Assembly (NCBI GenBank): GCA_964622625.1
Contig: CAZUUQ010000087.1
Span: forward strand, 1 to 11,711
Reading direction: 5' to 3'
Origin: CAZCWM01 sp964622625
GTDB taxonomy: Bacteria > Planctomycetota > Phycisphaerae > Phycisphaerales > Phycisphaeraceae
DNA: 11,711 nucleotides
The translations under genes and the position numbers were made by a program. Of this stretch, positions 5,371 to 11,711 are shown one piece after another; positions within the stretch are counted from its first letter, which is position 1; every line of letters begins with the position of its first letter. Under the pieces are notes generated by a model. That model had not been told where the DNA came from, ran no database searches, and was given only the letters and a program-made list of their open reading frames with translations.

Positions 5371-7137
5371 TCAGACTCCCGCGCTTGTTGGCGCGTCCGG
5401 CAGCGCGTTTGACGTTCCGCGGGCAGCCTGGCCGACCGGCCGCGGCTCGTACTGCTGGTCATAGCGCTGGGCGATGGGCATGCGCCGTCCGAAACCGAAC
5501 GCCCGGCCTGTGACCTTCAAGCCCGGGGCCGCCTGCTTGCGCTTGTACTCGTTGGTGTCGATCAGGCGAACGACGCGGTACACCGTGGCCGCGTCCATAC
5601 CCGTGTCCGCGATAATCTGGCGGGCGCTGTGCTCGCGCTCGATGTATCGCTCGATGATGGCGTCAAGCATTTCATAAGGCGGCAGGGTGTCCTGATCGAT
5701 CTGGTTCGGGCGCAGCTCCGCGCTGGGCGGCTTGGTGATGGAGTTTTCGGGAATCACCGCCCGGCCGTAAATGCGCCGCAGCGGCGATTGCGTATCGTCG
5801 TTGATCCACCGCGACAGTTGCCAGACCAGCGTCTTGGGCACATCCGACAGGACCGCCAGTCCGCCGGCCATGTCGCCGTAGAGCGTGCAGTAGCCGACCG
5901 CCAGCTCGCTCTTGTTGCCCGTGGTCACCAGCAGCGAGCCGAACTTGTTGCTCAGGGCCATGAGGATCACGCCCCGGGCGCGGGCCTGGACGTTCTCCTC
6001 GGCCACGCCCGGGGGCGTGCCGCGGAAGACCGGCTCCAGTACGCGCTCGAAGGCGCGGTGCACCTCGTCGATGGGCACCACGTCGAACTGAATGTGCAGA
6101 GCCTGGGCCAAGGCTGCGGCGTCGGCCACCGATCCCTCCGAACTGTAGCGCGATGGCATGGCCACGCCGCGGACCTTGTCGCGCCCCAGGGCCGCCACGC
6201 ACAGTGCAGCCGTCAAGGCCGAATCGATCCCGCCCGACAGCCCGACGACCGCGGAGGCGAAGCCGCACTTGCGACAGTAGTCGCGCAGGCCCAGCACCAG
6301 CGCGTGGTAGAGCGACGCCGTGCCCGCGGCCGGTGTTTCGATGCGAGCCGGCTCCGCGACCGCTTCATTCCCCACGGGCACGTCGACGATCAGCAGGTCC
6401 GGCTCAAAGTCGCGGGCGTGGGCGATCAACTGGCCCCGGGCGTCGAGCACGCAACTGTTGCCGTCGAATACCAGCTCATCGTTGCCGCCGACCTGGTTGC
6501 AGTACACCAGCGGCAGACCATGCCGCTTCGCCGCCCGGGCGAAAAGCTCGAGGCGGAACGTCTGCTTGCCCAGCACAAACGGCGAAGCTGAACAGTTGAC
6601 GAAGAGCTGCGCCCCCTGGGCGGCGAGTTTCTCGATCGGGTTGTCATGGTAAAGCTGCCGGCCGGTCATCTCGCGGTCATTCCACAGATCCTCACACACA
6701 CTGATGCCCAGCTTCAGGCCGGCAAACTGTGCAACGTCCACCTGGGGACCCGGCTCGAAATAGCGCTGCTCGTCGAAGACGTCGTAGGTCGGCAGCAGGC
6801 TCTTGACGTGGCGGTGGATGATGCGGCCCTCGCCGCACAATGCCGCCGCGTTGTAGAGCAGCCGACCGCTGGGCCCGTCGGCCGGGCAGGGGTAGCCGAC
6901 GATCGCGGCGATGTCGGTGCACTCACCGGCCAGGTCATGCACCGCGGTCACGCACTGCTCAATGACCGCGGGTTTGAGCAGCAGATCGCGCGGGGGGTAT
7001 CCGAGGATCGCCAGCTCGGGGAACACCACGAGCCGGGCCCCGCTCCGTCGGGCGCGGGCGATGTCAGCCCGGATCATGGCGGCGTTGCCCGCCACGTCGC
7101 CGACCGTCGGATTGATCTGCGCCAGTGCGATCTTCAT
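5371..7137 (-). CDS. nadE: Glutamine-dependent NAD+ synthetase
   Basis: It catalyses the last step of NAD+ synthesis, amidating deamido-NAD+ with ATP and glutamine-derived ammonia. The 588-residue product (from ATG 7137) has both domains. The N-terminal nitrilase-type glutaminase shows the Glu-Lys-Cys triad: E41 in FPELAILGYPPRD, K112 in HVKSLLPTYDVFDE and C147 in GISVCEDLW. The C-terminal synthetase has the ATP pyrophosphatase loop GLSGGIDSALT at about 295-305, TTGNKSELAVGYCTLYGDMAGG, and a late KPPSAELRPNQIDQD segment. Length is normal for the two-domain form. ATG 7137 begins MKIALAQINPTVGD like the family and has GGCGGA upstream. An in-frame ATG at 7152 would add five residues and lacks a ribosome site. 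It is the first gene of the operon with the amidohydrolase. Confidence 0.96.
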   Translation of the reverse strand: MKIALAQINPTVGDVAGNAAMIRADIARARRSGARLVVFPELAILGYPPRDLLLKPAVIEQCVTAVHDLAGECTDIAAIVGYPCPADGPSGRLLYNAAALCGEGRIIHRHVKSLLPTYDVFDEQRYFEPGPQVDVAQFAGLKLGISVCEDLWNDREMTGRQLYHDNPIEKLAAQGAQLFVNCSASPFVLGKQTFRLELFARAAKRHGLPLVYCNQVGGNDELVFDGNSCVLDARGQLIAHARDFEPDLLIVDVPVGNEAVAEPARIETPAAGTASLYHALVLGLRDYCRKCGFASAVVGLSGGIDSALTAALCVAALGRDKVRGVAMPSRYSSEGSVADAAALAQALHIQFDVVPIDEVHRAFERVLEPVFRGTPPGVAEENVQARARGVILMALSNKFGSLLVTTGNKSELAVGYCTLYGDMAGGLAVLSDVPKTLVWQLSRWINDDTQSPLRRIYGRAVIPENSITKPPSAELRPNQIDQDTLPPYEMLDAIIERYIEREHSARQIIADTGMDAATVYRVVRLIDTNEYKRKQAAPGLKVTGRAFGFGRRMPIAQRYDQQYEPRPVGQAARGTSNALPDAPTSAGV

Positions 7138-7188
7138 CTGAGATTCCGCCATCGCCCGTCGGCCCGCGCGACCGCCGCTGCGACGGCG

Positions 7189-7194
7189 ATTGTA
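7189..7194 (-). promoter_or_regulatory. Candidate -10 box of the nadE operon
   Basis: On the minus strand TACAAT (7194-7189) lies about 50 nt upstream of the nadE ATG in the divergent gap with the TPR gene. No good -35 box is visible at 16-18 nt, so the call rests on the -10 match and position. Confidence 0.35.
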
Positions 7195-7272
7195 GTCACA
7201 TGGCGATTGACCATCACCGCTCGGCCCCGTAGCTTGATGCGCGGATCAACACACCTTGCCTGGATCGCGGAC

Positions 7273-8289
7273 ATGCCCATGCCCTGTTCCCCGCGTCACC
7301 GGTTCGGCCTTGCCGCCCGGTGGATTCTTGTCCTGTCGGCGCCGTTGTGGCTCTCCGGGTGCGGCTGGTATCAGCGCCGCGCCGTCAGCCACGCCCCCAA
7401 TGCCGCGGCCAGGGAGCACCTCGAGGACGCGCAGACGCTGCGGGACCAGGGGCTGCTGGATGCCGCGCTGGCGGCCTTCGGCCTGGCGCTGGAGGAGAAT
7501 CCATGGATCGTCGAGGCGCACACGGGCATCGCCGACATCTACCTTCAGCGCAACCAGCCCGAACTGGCTGAGAGGCGCTACGACATCGCCGTGCGCATCG
7601 ACCCGGGCAACTTCGACGCGCAGTACGGCCTGGCCCTGGCCAAACAACTGCTGGGCAAGGTGCAGGAGGCCATCCGTGTCTACCTGCAGGCCCTGGCGAT
7701 CAAGCCCGACAGCGTCGAGGTGAACCAGAACCTGGCCGGTGCCTACCTGCAACTCGGCCGCCCCGCCGATGCCGTGCCCTACGCACAGCGGGCCACGCAG
7801 CTCGATCCTGACGCGCCCGCCGGCTGGTCCAACCTCGCGGCCGCCCACGCGCTGCTGGGCCAGTATGAGGAAGCGGTGCTGGCCTACCGCGAGGCAATCG
7901 AGCTGGGCGATCAGCAGGAGCCGGTGGTTGTCGGCCTGGCTGACGCGCACATCAAGCTGGGCAACTACGATCGGGCGATGGTCGCGCTCGAATCGTTCCT
8001 CCGCAGCGGACCCTCCGCGGCCGCCTACGAACGGCTCGGCTACGCCCAGTTCAAGCAGCGGCAGTTCGAGGCGTCGCTGGCCAGCTACCAGGCCGCTTTG
8101 GCCATCGCGCCCGAGGACACGGCCGCGCTCAACGGCCTGGGGGCCACGCTCATGACCCTCTACATTCAGAACCACCGCCGCGACAGGGCCCTGCACCAGG
8201 ACGCCATCGACGCCTGGCGGCGCAGCGTCCGCCTCCGACCCGACCAACCGCGGATCATCGACCTGATCTCGCGCTACCAGCGCTTGTAG
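7273..8289 (+). CDS. TPR-repeat lipoprotein
   Basis: A 338-residue protein beginning with a lipoprotein signal: basic RHR at 8-10, a hydrophobic core, and lipobox LSGC with Cys30. It should be exported and lipid-anchored. The remainder is almost wholly tetratricopeptide repeats at 34-residue spacing, about eight units: 44-77, 78-111, 112-145, 146-179, 180-213, 214-247, 248-280 and a last one at about 281-323 with an insertion (YIQNHRRDR). Each shows the W/Y-G-A-P type pattern (for example YEEAVLAYREAIEL). TPRs are protein-binding scaffolds; the partner is unknown. The start is uncertain: ATGs at 7237, 7273 and 7279 are in frame and none has a strong ribosome site. ATG 7273 gives a normal signal peptide. 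The frame stays open upstream through the antisense of nadE, which I regard as non-coding. Confidence 0.88.
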   Translation: MPMPCSPRHRFGLAARWILVLSAPLWLSGCGWYQRRAVSHAPNAAAREHLEDAQTLRDQGLLDAALAAFGLALEENPWIVEAHTGIADIYLQRNQPELAERRYDIAVRIDPGNFDAQYGLALAKQLLGKVQEAIRVYLQALAIKPDSVEVNQNLAGAYLQLGRPADAVPYAQRATQLDPDAPAGWSNLAAAHALLGQYEEAVLAYREAIELGDQQEPVVVGLADAHIKLGNYDRAMVALESFLRSGPSAAAYERLGYAQFKQRQFEASLASYQAALAIAPEDTAALNGLGATLMTLYIQNHRRDRALHQDAIDAWRRSVRLRPDQPRIIDLISRYQRL

Positions 8290-8342
8290 TCGTTGTGAGC
8301 TGTCCGAATCGACTTTCTGACGCGGTCGCAAGGAGATTCCGT

Positions 8343-8542
8343 ATGGCCCGATACNNNNNNNNNNNNNNNNNNNNNNNNNNNNNNNNNNNNNNNNNNNNNN
8401 NNNNNNNNNNNNNNNNNNNNNNNNNNNNNNNNNNNNNNNNNNNNNNNNNNNNNNCCTCGCCGACATGATGGACCCCAAGGCGATGCCCTTTGACTGCAAA
8501 CGTATGCTCTATGGCGGTTTCAAAGTCATCGTCGATGCCTGA
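8343..8542 (+). CDS. DUF1428 (YbaA-like) protein, interrupted by an assembly gap
   Basis: A clear start is seen: AAGGAG 6 nt before ATG 8343, then Met-Ala-Arg-Tyr into the N run. After the gap a frame resumes as LADMMDPKAMPFDCKRMLYG followed by GFKVIVDA and a stop at 8540-8542. The MPFDxKRMxYGGFxxIVD ending is the conserved C-terminus of the DUF1428/YbaA family, small proteins of unknown function with a dimeric alpha-beta barrel fold. Four N-terminal and about 28 C-terminal residues are visible. The family is about 117 residues (354 nt) and only 100 nt are visible, so roughly 250 nt should be missing. The 100 N are therefore probably a placeholder; also 200 nt is not a multiple of three. The gene lies 53 bp after the TPR gene and 59 bp before the DoxX gene. 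Confidence 0.82.
8355..8454. other. Assembly gap (100 N) inside the DUF1428 gene
   Basis: A run of exactly 100 unknown bases, typical of a scaffold gap of arbitrary size. Reading frames that cross it are not meaningful. Confidence 0.98.
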
Positions 8543-8601
8543 ACACATCAGGTTCGTCAACTCAAGAACGTCCACCACCATTTCAAGTTCAAGGAGCGAC
8601 C

Positions 8602-9030
8602 ATGGGCACACAATGGCGGAATCTCACGAACGCGATCGGACTGCTGATAATGCGTCTGGGCTTCGGCGGGTACATGATGACCCACGGCTGGGGCAAGCTG
8701 CAGATGATGCTCGCCGGCAACTTCGACCAATTCGCCGATCCCATCGGCCTGGGCCCCGGACCGAGCCTGGTGCTGATGGTGATTGCCGAGTTTGTCTGTC
8801 CCCTTCTGGTGGTCTTCGGACTGGTGACGCGCGTCGCGGCTGTGCCCACGGTGATCGCCATGGGTGTTGCGGCATTCGTCGTCCATGGCGGCGACCCTTG
8901 GACCATGGGCGCCGGGGCCAGCAAGGAGCCAGCCCTGCTGTTCTTTACCGCGTTCCTCACATTGATCTTCACCGGCGCCGGCCGCTTTTCCCTCGATGCG
9001 CTGATCTGGCGTAAAGGCGCGGCCCGGTAA
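8602..9030 (+). CDS. DoxX-family membrane protein
   Basis: A 142-residue inner membrane protein with four hydrophobic segments at about 10-32, 54-76, 79-97 and 109-128, the usual size and topology of the DoxX family. Recognisable elements are RLGFGGYMMTHGWGKL (18-33) in the first segment, AEFVCPLLVVFGLVTR (62-77) and GAGRFSLDAL (125-134) at the end. Relatives are subunits or partners of quinone-linked redox enzymes, but many members have no assigned role. ATG 8602 has AAGGAG 5 nt upstream, the same strong ribosome site as the preceding DUF1428 gene, which suggests joint expression. An intrinsic terminator follows 34 bp after the stop. Confidence 0.88.
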   Translation: MGTQWRNLTNAIGLLIMRLGFGGYMMTHGWGKLQMMLAGNFDQFADPIGLGPGPSLVLMVIAEFVCPLLVVFGLVTRVAAVPTVIAMGVAAFVVHGGDPWTMGAGASKEPALLFFTAFLTLIFTGAGRFSLDALIWRKGAAR

Positions 9031-9064
9031 CGTCCGCCTCCGATCAACCCAGCCCATCACCGAG

Positions 9065-9094
9065 CCGGCGACTGTGTCGCCGGTTTTTCTTTTT
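9065..9094 (+). terminator. Intrinsic terminator after the DoxX gene
   Basis: CCGGCGAC (9065-9072) and GTCGCCGG (9076-9083) form a perfect 8-bp stem with a TGT loop, followed by TTTTTCTTTTT. It ends the plus-strand unit just before the convergent MoxR gene. Confidence 0.93.
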
Positions 9095-9121
9095 GTGGAC
9101 GCACTGTGTGAAACCAGTGGA

Positions 9122-10267
<1,146 letters not shown>

Positions 10268-10275
10268 GTGTGCGA

Positions 10276-10279
10276 CTCC
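10276..10279 (-). promoter_or_regulatory. Ribosome binding site that selects the TTG start of the MoxR gene
   Basis: GGAG on the minus strand (10279-10276) is 8 nt from TTG 10267 and 17 nt from the later ATG 10258. The spacing favours TTG. Confidence 0.6.
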
Positions 10280-10301
10280 AGGACGTCAGCGACACTCGGC
10301 A

Positions 10302-10307
10302 GTATAG
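10302..10307 (-). promoter_or_regulatory. Candidate -10 box for the MoxR gene
   Basis: TATACT on the minus strand (10307-10302) would start transcription near 10295, about 28 nt before the TTG start and upstream of its ribosome site. No convincing -35 box is visible. Confidence 0.35.
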
Positions 10308-10317
10308 CCGGGCAATC

Positions 10318-10323
10318 TACAAT
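10318..10323 (+). promoter_or_regulatory. Candidate -10 box for mutM, implying a leaderless message
   Basis: TACAAT lies only 6 nt before the mutM ATG (10330), so transcription would start at or next to the A of the start codon. No Shine-Dalgarno sequence is present before the ATG, and no good -35 box is visible at 16-18 nt. Confidence 0.35.
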
Positions 10324-10329
10324 GGCCCG

Positions 10330-11202
10330 ATGCCTGAATTGCCGGAAGTCGAGACTGTGCGGCGGAACCTCGAGCCGCTGTTGGTCGGCCGACAAGTCAC
10401 GAGTGTGCGTGTGCACCGACGTGATGTGGTGCACGGCCCTTGCCGACCGACCGCCCTGCTCCTCGGCCGCCGCATCGCGGCTGTGCGCCGCCACGGCAAG
10501 CAACTGGCGATCATTGCCGATCAGGCACCGCAACCCTGCGTGTGCGTGCACCTGGGCATGAGTGGATCACTTGTCGGCGAACGGCCCCCAGCCAGAGGTT
10601 CTGCCACCCACGCACGCCCGCGCAATCACCGCCATGTGGTCTGGACGCTCGATGACGGCATGCGCCTGGTCTTTCGTGATCCGCGCCGCTTCGGCGGAAT
10701 CTGGACTTTCGCCAGTCAGGATGACCTGGTGGGGGCGCGGTGGTGTACGCTGGGACCGGACGCCCTCGCCATCACGCCACGCCAGCTCCACGCGGCTCTG
10801 CGCAGCTCCGCCCGGCCTCTGAAGGCCGCCTTGCTGGACCAAGGCCTCATTGCCGGCCTGGGTAACATCTACGTGGACGAGCTGCTCTTCCGCTGCCGAC
10901 TCCATCCACAGCGTCGCGCCGACACCCTGTCGAACGGGCAATGGCGTGGTCTCATCACCGTGATGCGCCGTTTGCTGAACACCGCCATTACCTGCGGCGG
11001 CTCCAGCATCCGCGACTACGTCAACGCCAACGGCTCACGCGGCCGGTTCCATCTTCGCCACGAGGTGTATGGCCGCGGCGGCCTGCCCTGTCGGCGGTGC
11101 GGCACCTTGCTGACCACCGCCCAAGTTGCTGGTCGCACCACCGTGTCCTGCGCTAGTTGCCAACCTGCAGCCATAGCGCGGGTTGGTGAATCGGGAGAAT
11201 GA
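10330..11202 (+). CDS. mutM: Formamidopyrimidine-DNA glycosylase
   Basis: A DNA repair glycosylase/AP lyase that removes 8-oxoguanine and formamidopyrimidines. The 290-residue product starts with MPELPEVETVRRNLEP; after Met removal the N-terminal Pro is the catalytic nucleophile and Glu is the next residue. K57 in HGKQL matches the conserved hairpin lysine, HLGMSGSL (74-81) and RDPRRFGG (116-123) supply the Met, Arg and Phe that fill the space of the flipped base, GLGNIYVDELLF (176-187) is the helix-two-turn-helix region, and Cys254, 257, 274 and 277 (CX2CX16CX2C) form the zinc finger. All functional residues seem intact. ATG 10330 is required for the N-terminal Pro. There is no ribosome site. 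The gene is 62 bp from the divergent MoxR start, and its end faces the convergent dnaA across 358 bp. Confidence 0.97.
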   Translation: MPELPEVETVRRNLEPLLVGRQVTSVRVHRRDVVHGPCRPTALLLGRRIAAVRRHGKQLAIIADQAPQPCVCVHLGMSGSLVGERPPARGSATHARPRNHRHVVWTLDDGMRLVFRDPRRFGGIWTFASQDDLVGARWCTLGPDALAITPRQLHAALRSSARPLKAALLDQGLIAGLGNIYVDELLFRCRLHPQRRADTLSNGQWRGLITVMRRLLNTAITCGGSSIRDYVNANGSRGRFHLRHEVYGRGGLPCRRCGTLLTTAQVAGRTTVSCASCQPAAIARVGESGE

Positions 11203-11336
11203 AGCAGAAAGAAGAGAAGAGAGATATAAGACTCGTCTTCTTAGTAATGTCCGGACGGAATGTGGGCAGCACACGCAGTCGGACATGTAAACTCGGTACG
11301 CGATCGTGATTATGGCTGTATTGGGCTTGGGGACAA

Positions 11337-11360
11337 CCTGGCGCACGGGCTGGCGCCAGG
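11337..11360. repeat. Inverted repeat, 8-bp arms
   Basis: CCTGGCGC (11337-11344) and GCGCCAGG (11353-11360) are perfect arms around an 8-nt loop. No T-tract follows on either strand, so it is not a standard terminator. It lies between two DnaA-box-like sequences. Confidence 0.6.
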
Positions 11361-11447
11361 GCGTCGGCCTGTCCACAGGTCGTTGTTGCCTGTGCCGAGA
11401 TGGCATTGTTCGAGGATGTGGTGGTCTTAGCGGCTGTCGACATCGGA

Positions 11448-11462
11448 GCTGATGCCATCAGC
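11448..11462. repeat. 15-bp dyad
   Basis: GCTGATG (11448-11454) and CATCAGC (11456-11462) are symmetric about one central base. The form would suit a dimeric regulator's site; no regulator is indicated. Confidence 0.45.
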
Positions 11463-11560
11463 CCTGGACAGCTTCCCCACAGGTTGTGCGGATGTGCATT
11501 GACAGGTTGAAGGGGTGACCGGGTTGCTGCGATGGAGTCGCGGGTAATAAGCGAGAGAGG

Positions 11561-11711
11561 CTACTTGGCCTGGCTGATCTGCTCGTCGAGCGTCCGCACG
11601 CGCTGGGCGAACTCGGCCTTCTCGTTCATGCGCTGTTCGATGGTTCGGATCGAGTGCATGACGGTGGTGTGGTCGCGGCCGCCGAAGTAGCCGCCGATCT
11701 CCTGGAGGCTG
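11561..11711 (-). CDS. dnaA: Chromosomal replication initiator DnaA, C-terminal end only
   Basis: The last 49 codons of dnaA, with the 5' part beyond the window. The residues cover the end of domain IV, which binds DnaA boxes: SLQEIGGYFGGRDHTTVMHS is the DnaA signature helix-turn-helix segment, where GGRDHTTV contacts DNA. The final helix ends in QISQAK before TAG at 11563-11561. The gene reads leftward into the candidate oriC stretch and toward convergent mutM. dnaN does not follow, unlike the common dnaA-dnaN order. Confidence 0.95.
   Translation of the reverse strand, partial: SLQEIGGYFGGRDHTTVMHSIRTIEQRMNEKAEFAQRVRTLDEQISQAK

Larger units (their letters stand above)
11203..11560. other. 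Non-coding region beside dnaA with DnaA-box-like 9-mers; weak oriC candidate
   Basis: No credible gene lies in these 358 bp. Four degenerate 9-mers resemble the high-GC DnaA box TTGTCCACA or the TTWTNCACA consensus: TTGTCCCCA (minus, 11336-11328), CTGTCCACA (plus, 11369-11377, within the palindrome CCTGTCCACAGG), TTCCCCACA (plus, 11473-11481) and CAATGCACA (minus, 11501-11493). The left end is purine-rich and less GC-rich (about 11203-11245), with arms AAGAAGA (11209-11215) and TCTTCTT (11236-11242) that might act as an unwinding region. This lies downstream of dnaA, where some bacteria place oriC. No perfect box is present. Confidence 0.3.

Noticed and set aside
5629..6591. 320-codon plus-strand frame
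   Set aside because: It is antisense to nadE, with composition typical of a shadow and no motif.
6646..7272. Upstream part of a long plus-strand frame that ends in the TPR gene
   Set aside because: It is antisense to nadE and lacks any domain; the real product begins at the lipoprotein signal near 7273.
7246..8499. 417-codon minus-strand frame running through the N run
   Set aside because: It crosses the assembly gap, so it is not a real frame, and it is antisense to the TPR gene.

Overview
The window is GC-rich bacterial chromosome (100 N at 8355-8454) with conserved housekeeping genes: rnpA, yidD, a gene for a glutamine-dependent NAD+ synthetase, mutM and the 3' end of dnaA. The GC content, an RRxFLK twin-arginine signal with a lipobox on a secreted hydrolase, and the scattered dnaA/rnpA neighbourhood would suit a planctomycete, possibly Phycisphaerae. 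That is an inference from style, not from a marker search.

Layout. 1-1295 (minus): 5' part of a secreted glycoside-hydrolase-like gene running off the window start. 1413-3630 (plus): rnpA, yidD and a YihY/BrkB-type membrane protein, the remnant of an rpmH-rnpA-yidD-yidC cluster without rpmH or yidC. 3631-4053: a gene-free, AT-richer interval between convergent genes. It holds a minus-strand transcription unit with a near-perfect extended -10 promoter, about 190 nt of strongly structured RNA, and an intrinsic terminator. This is the most interesting object here and looks like a small non-coding RNA. 4054-7137 (minus): two-gene operon of NAD+ synthetase followed after 3 nt by an amidohydrolase. 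7273-9030 (plus): a TPR lipoprotein, a DUF1428 (YbaA-like) gene broken by the assembly gap, and a DoxX-like membrane protein, ending in an intrinsic terminator. 9122-10267 (minus): an orphan MoxR-type AAA+ ATPase. 10330-11202 (plus): mutM. 11203-11560: a non-coding stretch with several degenerate DnaA-box-like 9-mers and dyads, a weak oriC candidate. 11561-11711 (minus): the last 49 codons of dnaA.

Functionally the window combines RNA processing (RnpA), membrane protein biogenesis (YidD), NAD+ synthesis, base excision repair (MutM) and replication initiation (DnaA) with envelope and secreted proteins. The plus strand is G-rich through the rnpA-YihY block and C-rich from about 4 kb onward whatever the gene orientation, so the small RNA interval also sits at a compositional switch.
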